Counted from the stretch's first letter, positions 36,634-46,838 are shown. The stretch: DNA of 64,000 nt from Bacillota bacterium (GCA_012689375.1 JAAZLO010000021.1:1-64000), one strand, 5' to 3'. Numbers and translations are program-made. Notes: a model not told the origin generated them from the sequence alone.

Positions 36634-38244
36634 TTGCAATTTTACCGTTCACATGTGTTAATTTGCGCGGGGACTCCATGTATTCTCAAAGGATGCGGAG
36701 CGGTGCGTGACGCATTCATTACAGAATTAAAAAATCAAGGGTTGGAAGAAGAAGTAAGAGTAGTTGAAACAGGCTGTCTCGGGCCATGTGATCTTGGTCC
36801 TGTGATTGTAATTTACCCTGAAGGAACACTGTATGAGAAAGTAAAAATTTCGGATGTACCCAAAATTGTTGACGAACACCTTCTAAAAGGAAGAATAGTC
36901 CGTGATCTTATAAGTGAAGGCTCCATCCCCGGAATTATTCCTTATAAGGAACCTGTTTATTTTGGAATTCAGGAAAGGATTGTCCTCAGGAACTGCGGAA
37001 TTATTGATCCTTCTTCCATTGAGGAATATATTGCCCGTGACGGATATCAGGCCTTGGCAAAGTGCCTGACTGAAATGAAGCCTTCCGAAGTTATAGAAAT
37101 TGTAAAACAATCAGGACTTGTAGGAAGGGGTGGGGCTGCATTTCCCACAGGCCTGAAATGGAGTTTTACGGCGAATACGAAAGATGATCAGAAATACATG
37201 ATATGTAATGCTGATGAAGGGGAGCCCGGGACTTTTAAGGATCGTTTAATCTTAGAAGGGGATCCCCATAGTATAATTGAAGCAATGACTATTGCCGGGT
37301 ATGCAGTTGGTGCTACCCGTGGCTTTGTGTACATAAGGGGTGAATATGGGCTTTCCATCGATCGAATAAACCAGGGGATTCAACAAGCTGAATCCATGGG
37401 ATTATTAGGAGATAATATCTTTGGATCCGGTTTTTCTTTTAAACTGGAAGTAAAAAAGGGGGCAGGAGCCTACGTATGCGGTGAGGAGACTGCGCTTATT
37501 GAATCTATGGAAGGCAACAGAGGAGAACCCAGGGTTAAACCTCCATACCCGGGTACCCATGGTTTTTTGGGGAAGCCCACTGTTGTAAATAATGTGGAAA
37601 CACTTGCAAACGTTCCTCAGATAATACTTAACGGCGCTGATTGGTACAGGGGGTATGGTACTCCGAAATGCCCAGGCACAAAAGTGTTTACCATGACAGG
37701 GGATATTAACAATAAGGGCCTCATTGAGGTGCCTATGGGTATTACCCTCCGTGAGATTATTTATGAGATCGGAGGGGGGATCCCGGAGGGCAGGGAATTT
37801 AAGATGGCCCAGACCGGGGGGACTTCAGGGGGGTGTTTGTCCGGCGAAATGTTGGATGTACCTATGGATTACTTTACTCTCCCTGAAAAAGGATCCGCCC
37901 TTGGATCCGGTGCATTATTAATAATGGATGACAGTCATTGTATAGTTGATATCGCAGAATCCTTTATGAGATTTTTTGTCAGGGAGTCATGTGGGAAATG
38001 TGCTCCCTGCAGGGTAGGTACAGTAAGGTTACATGAGATCGTGAAAAAAGTCGCCTGTGGCGACGGGACCTATGAGGATCTGGAAATCTTAGAAGATTTG
38101 GGACGCACCATGCGGGAGACTTCTCTTTGTGGGTTGGGCCAATCTGCGCCTGTACCTATTATGACTATGCTTAGATATTTTAAAGATGAGTTCATGGCCC
38201 ATATTGAAGAGAAGCGGTGTCCTTCTGAAACATGCAAATTATGA
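36634..38244 (+). CDS. NuoF/HydB-like NADH-binding (FMN) subunit, ending without C-terminal ferredoxin domain
   Basis: GLVGRGGAAFPTGLKW, ICNADEGEPGTFKDR, ESCGKCAPCRVGT...ETSLCGLGQSAPVP; terminates at RCPSETCKL*. Confidence 0.9.
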   Translation: MQFYRSHVLICAGTPCILKGCGAVRDAFITELKNQGLEEEVRVVETGCLGPCDLGPVIVIYPEGTLYEKVKISDVPKIVDEHLLKGRIVRDLISEGSIPGIIPYKEPVYFGIQERIVLRNCGIIDPSSIEEYIARDGYQALAKCLTEMKPSEVIEIVKQSGLVGRGGAAFPTGLKWSFTANTKDDQKYMICNADEGEPGTFKDRLILEGDPHSIIEAMTIAGYAVGATRGFVYIRGEYGLSIDRINQGIQQAESMGLLGDNIFGSGFSFKLEVKKGAGAYVCGEETALIESMEGNRGEPRVKPPYPGTHGFLGKPTVVNNVETLANVPQIILNGADWYRGYGTPKCPGTKVFTMTGDINNKGLIEVPMGITLREIIYEIGGGIPEGREFKMAQTGGTSGGCLSGEMLDVPMDYFTLPEKGSALGSGALLIMDDSHCIVDIAESFMRFFVRESCGKCAPCRVGTVRLHEIVKKVACGDGTYEDLEILEDLGRTMRETSLCGLGQSAPVPIMTMLRYFKDEFMAHIEEKRCPSETCKL

Positions 38245-38269
38245 TCGTATTGTTGGTACGTTGAGGGGG

Positions 38270-38911
38270 ATGATGATGGGAAAGCAAAATATTCCGGATG
38301 TTATTATCAGACGCTTGCCCATATACCTCCGAGTTCTTGAAGGCCTTTATGAAGATTCCCCCGGGGATGTGGTTTCCTCCTTCGAATTGGGTGAAAAATC
38401 GGGAGTAACCCCTGCCCAGGTTAGGAAAGATTTAAGTGCTATTGGTGCAGTCGGCAAGCCCGGGCTCGGTTATAATATCGAGGCATTGCGTGATAAATTA
38501 AAAAACATTCTTAATCTGGACAAGGAAATAAGGGTCGGAATTATCGGTGTAGGTAACCTTGGCCATGCGGTTGCCAGGTATATAATTCAAAGATATCGTA
38601 CTGAAAGGGATTATCATCTTAAACTCGTTGCCTTATTTGATTCTAATCCCGAAATAGTAGGACAATGTATTAACGGGATAGCCATAGATGATATGAAGGG
38701 ATTTTCCGGAAAGGCTTCCGAACTTGGCTTTAGAATGGTTATCCTGGCAGTTCCTGCAGAAGAAGCTCAAACTGTGATAAATCAGTGTAGCACTGCAGGG
38801 ATCGAGGCTGTACTAAACTTTGCGCCTATACACCTAAGAGCACCGCGCGGAATCAGAATCCATGATACGGATCTTAGTGTAGATTTAATGCATCTGGCTT
38901 ATTATCTTTAG
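38270..38911 (+). CDS. rex: Redox-sensing transcriptional repressor Rex
   Basis: IIRRLPIYLRVLEGL...GVTPAQVRKDLSAIGAVGKPGLGYN...VGIIGVGNLGHAVARY. Confidence 0.94.
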   Translation: MMMGKQNIPDVIIRRLPIYLRVLEGLYEDSPGDVVSSFELGEKSGVTPAQVRKDLSAIGAVGKPGLGYNIEALRDKLKNILNLDKEIRVGIIGVGNLGHAVARYIIQRYRTERDYHLKLVALFDSNPEIVGQCINGIAIDDMKGFSGKASELGFRMVILAVPAEEAQTVINQCSTAGIEAVLNFAPIHLRAPRGIRIHDTDLSVDLMHLAYYL

Positions 38912-39016
38912 AAGTATTAAAAGGATTAATTGAAGTCTTATCGAATATACTACGTAGTTATTTTAGGCGTACTAACAATTATGTTATATACAAGGCCATG
39001 GGCGAGGAGGAATAAA

Positions 39017-39862
39017 ATGTATAGGATTCTGGAAAAGGAAGTCCTGGCGCCTAAGATTAAGTTAATTAAGGTGGATGCCCCTGAGATATGCGCCGGTGCA
39101 CGTCCCGGGCAATTTGTTGTGTTTAGAATACACGAAAAAGGGGAACGTATACCTCTTACAATAGCAGATAGTGACCCTAAGAGCGGGCTTTTAACCTTGG
39201 TATTTCAGGAGGTTGGGAAAAGCACGACAGAATTAGGTATGTTAAATAAAGGTGATACCATTCAGGATATGGTAGGCCCCCTTGGGACTCCGCGGGATAT
39301 AGAGAAATTAGATTATGTTATTTGCGTAGGGGGGGGTGTAGGTGTTGCCCCTATTTACCCTGAAGCAAAGGCTTATTATAGGTTAGGGACAAGGGTAGTA
39401 TCTTTAATTGGAGCACAGACAAAGGAAATGTTAATATTTAAGAATAGAATGGAACAAGTAAGTGATGAAATCTACTTTAGCACAGATGATGGGAGTTTCG
39501 GGCATAAAGGCTTTATTACTGAAGTCCTTGACGATCTGTTGGAAAAGGGACCCCACCCAGATGAAGTAATAGCAATCGGGCCCCTTTTGATGATGCGGGA
39601 GGCATCCAAGGTTACCGCAAAATATGGTGTGAAAACAGTTGTAAGCCTAAATACGATTATGGTGGACGGCACAGGGATGTGCGGTTCATGCCGGGTGACT
39701 GTTGACAGCGAGGTTAAATTTTCTTGTGTTGAAGGTCCTGCATTTGACGGTCACAAGGTAGATTTTGATGAACTGATAGCCAGACAGAATCGTTTTCTTG
39801 CTGAGGAAAGGCTTGCCATGGATCGTTATTTAGCCGGTGCGGGGGGATGTAAATGTCAGTAA
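39017..39862 (+). CDS. nfnA: NfnA-like NAD(P)H/ferredoxin oxidoreductase small subunit (SudB-like)
   Basis: GQFVVFRIHEKGERIPLTIAD...GGGVGVAPIYPEAKAYY...MCGSCRVTVDSEVKFSCVEGPAFDGHKVDF; start ATG 39017 with RBS GAGGAGG. Confidence 0.88.
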   Translation: MYRILEKEVLAPKIKLIKVDAPEICAGARPGQFVVFRIHEKGERIPLTIADSDPKSGLLTLVFQEVGKSTTELGMLNKGDTIQDMVGPLGTPRDIEKLDYVICVGGGVGVAPIYPEAKAYYRLGTRVVSLIGAQTKEMLIFKNRMEQVSDEIYFSTDDGSFGHKGFITEVLDDLLEKGPHPDEVIAIGPLLMMREASKVTAKYGVKTVVSLNTIMVDGTGMCGSCRVTVDSEVKFSCVEGPAFDGHKVDFDELIARQNRFLAEERLAMDRYLAGAGGCKCQ

Positions 39863-41268
39863 AGATAAGCAAAGAAAAACACGAAATGCCGAAACAGCCG
39901 GCGGATACACGTATAAAAAACTTTGAAGAAGTCGCATTAGGCTATACACCGGAACTTGCTATGGCAGAGGCTGCGCGTTGTATTCAGTGCCCGAAAAAGC
40001 CTTGTGTTGCTGGTTGTCCCGTAGGTATAGATATTCCGGAATTTATTAAGCTTGTAGCAAAGGGTGATTTCCTCGGAGCGGCGAAAAAAATAAAGGAAAA
40101 GAATAGTCTGCCTGCAATGTGTGGCCGTGTATGTCCCCAGGAAAGCCAATGTGAAGCAGTTTGTACCCTCGGTAAAAGGGGGGAGCCTGTTGCTATAGGC
40201 GCACTTGAACGTTTTTGCGCCGATTATGAAAGAATACACGGTGAGCCATTGGCCGAAATGAAAACCTCCGATTCATCCTCAGGGATGGTTGCAGTTGTCG
40301 GTTCAGGCCCTGCCGGCTTATCATGTGCTTCAGAACTTGCAAAACTTGGGTATAGGGTTGTTCTCTTTGAATCACTGCATGCAACAGGTGGTGTGCTCCG
40401 ATATGGTATTCCGGAATTTCGTCTTCCTAAATCCATTGTTGATAAGGAGGTGGAATACATTAAGAGCCAAGGCGTAGAAATACGCCTTAATGTACTAGTA
40501 GGTACAACGGTAACAGTAGATGAGCTTTTTGAACAAGGGTTTGATGCTGTATTTCTGGGTACAGGTGCAGGTTTGCCTTATTTTTTAGGGATACCGGGCG
40601 AGAATTTAAACGGTGTATATTCTGCCAATGAATTTCTGACCAGGGCAAATTTAATGAAAGCCTATTTATTTCCGGAATATGACACCCCGATTTGGGTCGG
40701 TAAGCGCGTCGCAGTTATAGGCGGAGGAAATGTAGCAATGGATTCTGCCAGAACCGCACTTCGATTAGGTGCAGATGAAGTTACTGTTGTCTATAGGAGA
40801 TCAAGGACTGAAATGCCTGCACGTCTTGAGGAAATCGAAAATGCTGAGGAAGAGGGTATTAAACTTATGCTCCTTCGGAACCCAGTACGTATCCTTGAGG
40901 ATGGTGAGGGCTGGGTCAAAGGAATGGAATGTATTAAGATGGAACTAGGCAAGCCGGATGACAGCGGAAGACGAAGGCCGATACCAATCCCAGATTCAGA
41001 GTTCATACTGGATGTCGATACTGTAATATCTGCTGTCGGCACAAATCCTAACCCTCTTTTGATTAGGACCATATCAGGGCTTGCTTTGGGTAGGCGGGGA
41101 AATGTAATTGCCGATGAACAAACCGGTAAAACCAATATCCCGGGAATATTTGCAGGTGGTGATATTGTTACCGGATCTGCCACTGTAATTGCAGCGATGG
41201 GTGCAGGCAAACTGGCTGCCCACGGAATCGATGAGTATATTCGTAGAAAAAACGGAAGGGGTATGTAA
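39853..41268 (+). CDS. nfnB: NfnB-like large subunit / glutamate-synthase-small-subunit-type flavoprotein
   Basis: ARCIQCPKKPCVAGCPVGIDIPEFI...VAVVGSGPAGLSCASELAKLGY...VAVIGGGNVAMDSARTA. Confidence 0.88.
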   Translation: MSVKISKEKHEMPKQPADTRIKNFEEVALGYTPELAMAEAARCIQCPKKPCVAGCPVGIDIPEFIKLVAKGDFLGAAKKIKEKNSLPAMCGRVCPQESQCEAVCTLGKRGEPVAIGALERFCADYERIHGEPLAEMKTSDSSSGMVAVVGSGPAGLSCASELAKLGYRVVLFESLHATGGVLRYGIPEFRLPKSIVDKEVEYIKSQGVEIRLNVLVGTTVTVDELFEQGFDAVFLGTGAGLPYFLGIPGENLNGVYSANEFLTRANLMKAYLFPEYDTPIWVGKRVAVIGGGNVAMDSARTALRLGADEVTVVYRRSRTEMPARLEEIENAEEEGIKLMLLRNPVRILEDGEGWVKGMECIKMELGKPDDSGRRRPIPIPDSEFILDVDTVISAVGTNPNPLLIRTISGLALGRRGNVIADEQTGKTNIPGIFAGGDIVTGSATVIAAMGAGKLAAHGIDEYIRRKNGRGM

Positions 41269-41270
41269 AT

Positions 41271-42968
41271 ATGTCAAAAGAAGCTTACGGTAGAATTCCT
41301 CCTGATATTGAAATTGCACAGAATGCAAAGTTAAAACCTATCTTGGAAGTTGCGGAAAATATTGGACTTACTGAAGATGATCTTGAATTCTACGGTAAGT
41401 ATATGGCGAAAGTTAGCCTGGAGACTATAGAAAGGCTTAAGTCACGTCCTTACGGAAAACTGATTTATACAACTGCAATAACTGCTACGCCTGCTGGTGA
41501 AGGAAAAACCTGTACAGCAGTGGGGCTCGCCCAGGCTTTAGGGAAAATGGATAAGAGCGTTATGGTTGCTATGAGAGAGCCATCGCTTGGTCCTACTTTT
41601 GGAATTAAGGGGGGAGCTGCGGGCGGTGGATATTCTCAGGTGCTTCCGATGGAAGATATTAACCTTCATTTCACCGGGGATATTCATGCTGTAGGTGCAG
41701 CCCACAACCTCCTTTCAGCTATGGTGGAAAATCATATCCATCAAGGCAATGATTTAGGGATTGATCCCAGAAGACTTGCATGGCGGCGTGTTATGGATAT
41801 CAGTGACAGACAACTCCGCAATATAGTAGTCGGCCTCGGCGGTAGAGCCAATGGTACTCCTATAGAAAGCGGATTTGATATTACTGTTGCTTCAGAAATT
41901 ATGGCGTGTTTTGGATTGTCACCTTCAATAAGTGTTTTGAAAGAGCGTTTCGCTAAACTTATTGTTGGATATACCTATGACAGGAAACCCGTCACGGCTT
42001 CTGATTTAAATGCAGTAGGGGCTATGGCAGTCATCATGAAAGAGGCAATAAAACCTAACCTTGTTCAGACTCTCGAGGGACAGCCTGCCTTTGTACACTG
42101 TGGACCCTTTGCAAATATTGCATATGGCAATAATAGTATTGTGGCAACAGAAACTGCCCTCAGATTAGCTGATTATGCTATCACAGAAGGTGGGTTTGCA
42201 GCCGATCTCGGTGCTGAGAAGTTCTTTGATATAGTATGTCGTATGACAGATGTCAGGCCTGACGTAGTAGTGCTTGTAGCATCTGCCCGTGCCCTTAATC
42301 ACCATGGCGGAGCTGCAAGGGATAAACTTGCCGAAACAAACCTTGCTTTCCTTGAAAAAGGTTGCGAAAACTTGGATAAACATGTTGAAAATATAAGAGA
42401 TAAATTTGGGCTCCCGGTCGTCGTTGCTATCAATAGGTTCCCTACTGATGATATGGAAGAACTGGAATTCCTGAAGAAACACTGTGATAAACTTGGAGTC
42501 CGTTCCGCTATTTCAGAAGTGGTAGGAAGAGGCGGTGTGGGTGGTATTGAATTGGCAGAGGAGATCTTAGATTCTCTTGAACATGAGAAACCTAATTTCA
42601 GATTCCTATATGAGCTTGATATCCCGGTAAAAGATAAAATTGAAAAACTGGCTAAAGAGATTTATGGTGCTAAGGGAGTAATCTATTCAGGAACCTCAGA
42701 ACGTGACATTAGAACCATAGAGAGCCAGGGACTTGGAAACCTGCCTATTTGCACTGCGAAAACACAGCTTTCGCTTACTGATGACCCGGCATTAAGAGGG
42801 GCGCCCAGTGATTGGGAACTCAATGTGCGGGAAGTGCGGGTGTCTGCAGGAGCCGGATTCATTGTACCTCTTTGTGGTCAAATGATGACTATGCCCGGTC
42901 TTCCTAAGCGGCCTTCTGCAGAGAATGTTGACATCGATGACGAAGGGAATATTGTCGGTCTGTTTTAA
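41271..42968 (+). CDS. fhs: Formate--tetrahydrofolate ligase
   Basis: TAITATPAGEGKTCTAVGLAQAL...REPSLGPTFGIKGGAAGGGYSQVLPMEDINLHFTGD. Confidence 0.96.
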   Translation: MSKEAYGRIPPDIEIAQNAKLKPILEVAENIGLTEDDLEFYGKYMAKVSLETIERLKSRPYGKLIYTTAITATPAGEGKTCTAVGLAQALGKMDKSVMVAMREPSLGPTFGIKGGAAGGGYSQVLPMEDINLHFTGDIHAVGAAHNLLSAMVENHIHQGNDLGIDPRRLAWRRVMDISDRQLRNIVVGLGGRANGTPIESGFDITVASEIMACFGLSPSISVLKERFAKLIVGYTYDRKPVTASDLNAVGAMAVIMKEAIKPNLVQTLEGQPAFVHCGPFANIAYGNNSIVATETALRLADYAITEGGFAADLGAEKFFDIVCRMTDVRPDVVVLVASARALNHHGGAARDKLAETNLAFLEKGCENLDKHVENIRDKFGLPVVVAINRFPTDDMEELEFLKKHCDKLGVRSAISEVVGRGGVGGIELAEEILDSLEHEKPNFRFLYELDIPVKDKIEKLAKEIYGAKGVIYSGTSERDIRTIESQGLGNLPICTAKTQLSLTDDPALRGAPSDWELNVREVRVSAGAGFIVPLCGQMMTMPGLPKRPSAENVDIDDEGNIVGLF

Positions 42969-43009
42969 AGAAAGGTTGTCAGAATAATTAAGCGGGTATT
43001 CCATAATTT

Positions 43010-43043
43010 GTTCAGGGGCGTAGGATGTTTGCGCCCCTTGAAC
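43010..43043 (+). terminator. Candidate intrinsic terminator after fhs
   Basis: GTTCA-GGGGCG ... CGCCCC-TTGAAC stem (one bulge), followed by CACTAATTTTT. Confidence 0.55.
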
Positions 43044-43230
43044 GTTTCACTAATTTTTGCAGGTTAATATATAAGGCTTCTGTCTGCATATTACAATTAA
43101 TTGTGATAATATCTTATAGGAACAAAACTAGTTGTTTAAACTGGACTGCGTTGTTTTTACGTACCCAGGTTTTAGGTTGTCAATTAATTGTGGGGAATTT
43201 CAGGATCATTTAAGGGGGGTGTTTTAAAAT

Positions 43231-44553
43231 ATGGCACTTGGAACCTTCAAGGGGGGGGGTCATCCATGTTATAACAAAGATGCAACATTGGGGAAACCCA
43301 TTGAATCCATATCTCTGCCGGAGAAAGTTGTGATCCCCCTCCATCAGCATACCGGCGCTCCCTGTAAGCCAGTGGTAAACGTGGGGGATGAAGTTAAAAT
43401 CGGACAAAAAATAGGTGATAGTGATGCGACCTTGACTGCCCCTATCCATGCCAGTATTTCGGGGAAAGTAAAAGCTATCACTGAGCACCCACAATCAACC
43501 GGTATGGATGGCATGTCTGTTATCATTGAATCTGATTCCTTTGGTACCTTAGACGAAAGTATAAGGCCGAGGGATAACGTTGATAGGCTGAATCCAGAAG
43601 AACTTATCGGGATTATTAAGGAAGCCGGTATAGTAGGGCTCGGTGGGGCGGCATTTCCCACATATTTTAAACTTTCACCGCCTAAGGGTAAATCCTTTGA
43701 TTGTCTGTTGCTTAACGGGGCTGAATGTGAACCTTACCTTTCCGCTGATCACAGGCTTATGGTAGAGCGCCCGAATGACGTTGTTGACGGGGCAAAGCTG
43801 CTTATGAAAGCTACAGGTGTAAAACGGGTGATTATAGGTATTGAAAACAACAAGCCCGATGCAATTTCCGCATTAAATAAAGTTGCAAAGGACGAAGAGG
43901 GAATTGAAATTGCGGGCCTTGATGTTAAATATCCCCAAGGTGCTGAAAAGCAGTTGATTTGGGCGATTTTACGGAGGGAGGTGCCTTCAGGCGGTCTTCC
44001 GGTGGACGTTGGTGTGGTAGTAAACAATGTAGGTACTGCAGTTGCAGTTAAAGAAGCAGTTATCCACGGTTCACCCCTTGTTAGGCGAGTAATTACTGTA
44101 ACCGGAAGTTGTATCAGGGAACCAAAGAATCTAATGGTTCCCATAGGTACCCTCGTCAGTGATATTATTGAAATATGCGGTGGAACCCAGGCACCTTTGA
44201 AGAAGCTGGTAGTAGGTGGGCCGATGATGGGCATAGCACAACATACCACGGAAATCCCGGTTACAAAGGGAACATCGGGGATATTACTTCTTTCAGGGGA
44301 GGAAGTAGTCCTAAAAGATGTTCTTCCATGCATAAGATGTGGTAAATGCATTGAAGCATGCCCAATGAATCTCATGCCTTTATGGCTTGCGGATTATGAG
44401 GAAGCCTCACGGTTTGATGATTGCGAAAGATTAGGTGCACTTGATTGTATAGAATGCGGGTGCTGTAGTTTTATTTGTCCATCACATAGACGATTGGTGG
44501 AAGGAATACGGTTGGCTAAGGCAGAAATTGTAGCAAGGCGCAATGCAGGGTAA
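43231..44553 (+). CDS. rnfC: Rnf complex subunit RnfC
   Basis: TFKGGGHP...GLGGAAFPTYFKLSPP...LPCIRCGKCIEACPMNLMP...CIECGCCSFICPSHRRL. Confidence 0.95.
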   Translation: MALGTFKGGGHPCYNKDATLGKPIESISLPEKVVIPLHQHTGAPCKPVVNVGDEVKIGQKIGDSDATLTAPIHASISGKVKAITEHPQSTGMDGMSVIIESDSFGTLDESIRPRDNVDRLNPEELIGIIKEAGIVGLGGAAFPTYFKLSPPKGKSFDCLLLNGAECEPYLSADHRLMVERPNDVVDGAKLLMKATGVKRVIIGIENNKPDAISALNKVAKDEEGIEIAGLDVKYPQGAEKQLIWAILRREVPSGGLPVDVGVVVNNVGTAVAVKEAVIHGSPLVRRVITVTGSCIREPKNLMVPIGTLVSDIIEICGGTQAPLKKLVVGGPMMGIAQHTTEIPVTKGTSGILLLSGEEVVLKDVLPCIRCGKCIEACPMNLMPLWLADYEEASRFDDCERLGALDCIECGCCSFICPSHRRLVEGIRLAKAEIVARRNAG

Positions 44554-44609
44554 ATAAGGCTCCTAATTATAATTTGGGAAGTTTGTACCAGTGGGAGTTC
44601 GGGGGGATT

Positions 44610-45569
44610 ATGGAAATGGAAAGCGGTAAACTCATTGTGTCTTCATCTCCGCATCAATTTACGGCTATCTCAACCCCAATAATAATGAGTGATGTTCTTT
44701 TTGCCCTTATGCCCGCATGTTTTGCAGGCGTATGGTTTTTTGGGTTGAGGGCACTCGGTATGATAGCAGCATGTGTAGGGTCGGCTGTTGTGACAGAGGC
44801 ATTGCTCCAAAAACTTTGTGGGAAGCCAATAACAGTAAGTGATTACAGCGCAGCAGTTACCGGATTATTACTTGCCCTTGTCGTTCCCCCGGATTTACCG
44901 ATATGGGTAGGGGTATTCGGATCCGTGTTTTCCATATCAATAGCCAAATTTACTTTTGGGGGTTTAGGCCATAATATCTTTAATCCTGCACTTATAGGCA
45001 GGGCTTTTCTTTTGGCTTCCTGGCCTGTATTTATGACAAAATGGCGGTGGCCTATACAAGAGGCACCTTGGATGCCCGGGTTTGATGCGGTAACTACTGC
45101 AACCCCCTTAGTTCTAATGAAGCATTTTAATGTTAAGGTACCTTATAATATGCTATTCTTCGGTAAGGTTGCAGGTACCATAGGGGAAACTTCTGCTATT
45201 GCAATTTTGCTGGGTGCGGCGTATCTTATGTATCGGGGTCATATAGGTATTAGGATCCCTTTTAGTTTCATAGGAACCGTGGTAGTTATAACGGCACTTT
45301 TCGGTCAGGATCCGTTATTCCATGTTTTAACAGGCGGGCTTCTCCTGGGTGCATTTTTTATGGCCACTGACTATGTTACGAGCCCCGTAACACCAAAAGG
45401 CAAGGTAGCCTATGGTATCGGGTGCGGTGTACTTGTGGCTTTAATAAGGCTTTACGGCGGATATCCGGAAGGTGTTTGTTATGCAATTTTGATAATGAAT
45501 GCTGCCACCGCTCTTATAGAAAGGTATACTTTACCACGGAAGTTCGGAGAGGTGAAGAAGCTTGCGTGA
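44610..45569 (+). CDS. rnfD: Rnf complex subunit RnfD
   Basis: SSPHQFTAISTPIIMSDVLFALMPA...GLGHNIFNPALIGRAFLL...ATDYVTSPVTPKGKVAYG. Confidence 0.95.
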   Translation: MEMESGKLIVSSSPHQFTAISTPIIMSDVLFALMPACFAGVWFFGLRALGMIAACVGSAVVTEALLQKLCGKPITVSDYSAAVTGLLLALVVPPDLPIWVGVFGSVFSISIAKFTFGGLGHNIFNPALIGRAFLLASWPVFMTKWRWPIQEAPWMPGFDAVTTATPLVLMKHFNVKVPYNMLFFGKVAGTIGETSAIAILLGAAYLMYRGHIGIRIPFSFIGTVVVITALFGQDPLFHVLTGGLLLGAFFMATDYVTSPVTPKGKVAYGIGCGVLVALIRLYGGYPEGVCYAILIMNAATALIERYTLPRKFGEVKKLA

Positions 45570-46170
45570 AGTATTGCGGTTAGGTTTTGTCCTTCTTGTG
45601 GTATGTGCGATCGGTGGTGCTGTTTTAGCCTTTGTAGATGGAATTACCAGTGACCGTATTGCAGCACAGGCAGCTATTCGTCTGCAAAAAGCACTTGAAG
45701 ATGTGCTTCCGGGTGCTGCCGAATTCCAAGATGCGGAAGAATTGTTACAGGAAGTTAAGGCTGAGGCTTCCAAGGAAGGGAGGCCTGGGCTTACCGTTAT
45801 TGATAAGATGTACCTAGGTTATTTTCAGGATGAATGTACTGGCCTTGTATTTACGTGTTCTCCACCTGGGTACGGCGGGCCTATTGAGACTGTTGTAGGA
45901 GTATCCCTCAAAGGCGAAATATCAGGTGTTTCCGTTATCCGACATGCAGAAACCCCCGGTCTGGGTTCTAACATTACAAACCCAGAATTCCAAATGAGGT
46001 TTATCGGTATTTCCAAGGGGACGGAAGTAAAGGTCAGAGAGGACGGGGGACAGATTGATGCTATCACAGGTGCTACAATTTCTTCGAGGGCAATAGCAGA
46101 TGCGGTAAACGGGGCTCTCTTGATGTTTGAGATAGTATATGATAAGGAGGCTCCGGGAAATGAGCTTTAA
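45562..46170 (+). CDS. rnfG: Rnf complex subunit RnfG
   Basis: FMN-binding domain; ETPGLGSNI...GGQIDAITGATISSRAIADAVN. Confidence 0.95.
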   Translation: MREVLRLGFVLLVVCAIGGAVLAFVDGITSDRIAAQAAIRLQKALEDVLPGAAEFQDAEELLQEVKAEASKEGRPGLTVIDKMYLGYFQDECTGLVFTCSPPGYGGPIETVVGVSLKGEISGVSVIRHAETPGLGSNITNPEFQMRFIGISKGTEVKVREDGGQIDAITGATISSRAIADAVNGALLMFEIVYDKEAPGNEL

Positions 46171-46792
46171 ATCTGAATTTAATAAAGGGATTATAAATGA
46201 AAACCCTGCCTTCCGGATGCTTCTGGGAATGTGCCCTACTTTGGCAATAAGCTTAGCCATATCCAACGGAATAGGTATGGGGCTTGCAGCCACATTTGTA
46301 CTTGTTGGATCGAACGTTATAATTTCCGCACTTAGAAAAGTTACACCCGGGAGAATTAGGATACCCATTTTTATTGTAGTCATCGCAACGTTTGTTACAA
46401 CTGTGGATTTAATTATGGCAGCTTTTCTGCCTGATCTCCACGAGGTGCTCGGAATATTTATCCCTTTGATAGTGGTAAATTGTATTATATTTGCAAGAGC
46501 GGAGGCTTTTGCTTCTCAGCGTGGAATAATTGATTCCTTGGCTGATGGTCTTGGCATGGGCATTGGTTGGACATTAGCCTTATGCGGGCTTAGTGCTATA
46601 AGGGAGCTTCTTGGTACAGGTACTCTTTTAGCAATCCCGGATTTTGGGTTTGCCGGAATTCGCATTTTCAGTCAGGGCTTGGCTGCAGTTATGGCAATCC
46701 TTCCGCCGGGCGGATTCATTACCTTGGGACTTCTAATTGGGTTATTGAATTTAATAACAAACAGAAGAAAGACAAAACGGCAACAAGTATAG
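46160..46792 (+). CDS. rnfE: Rnf complex subunit RnfE
   Basis: NPAFRMLLGMCPTLAIS...GLGMGIGWTLALCGLSAIRELLGTG. Confidence 0.94.
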   Translation: MSFKSEFNKGIINENPAFRMLLGMCPTLAISLAISNGIGMGLAATFVLVGSNVIISALRKVTPGRIRIPIFIVVIATFVTTVDLIMAAFLPDLHEVLGIFIPLIVVNCIIFARAEAFASQRGIIDSLADGLGMGIGWTLALCGLSAIRELLGTGTLLAIPDFGFAGIRIFSQGLAAVMAILPPGGFITLGLLIGLLNLITNRRKTKRQQV

Positions 46793-46838
46793 GACCTGTG
46801 GATCTGCCAAGTTCAGTTGAGACCAAGGGGGAAAGTAG

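Noticed and set aside
38242-38300. Possible remnant of hydA after the HydB-like gene
   Set aside because: Only 25 bp separate the stop from the rex start; no residual hydrogenase motif is visible in any frame
43749-44375. 208-aa minus-strand ORF over rnfC
   Set aside because: Shadow ORF of rnfC, no domain signature
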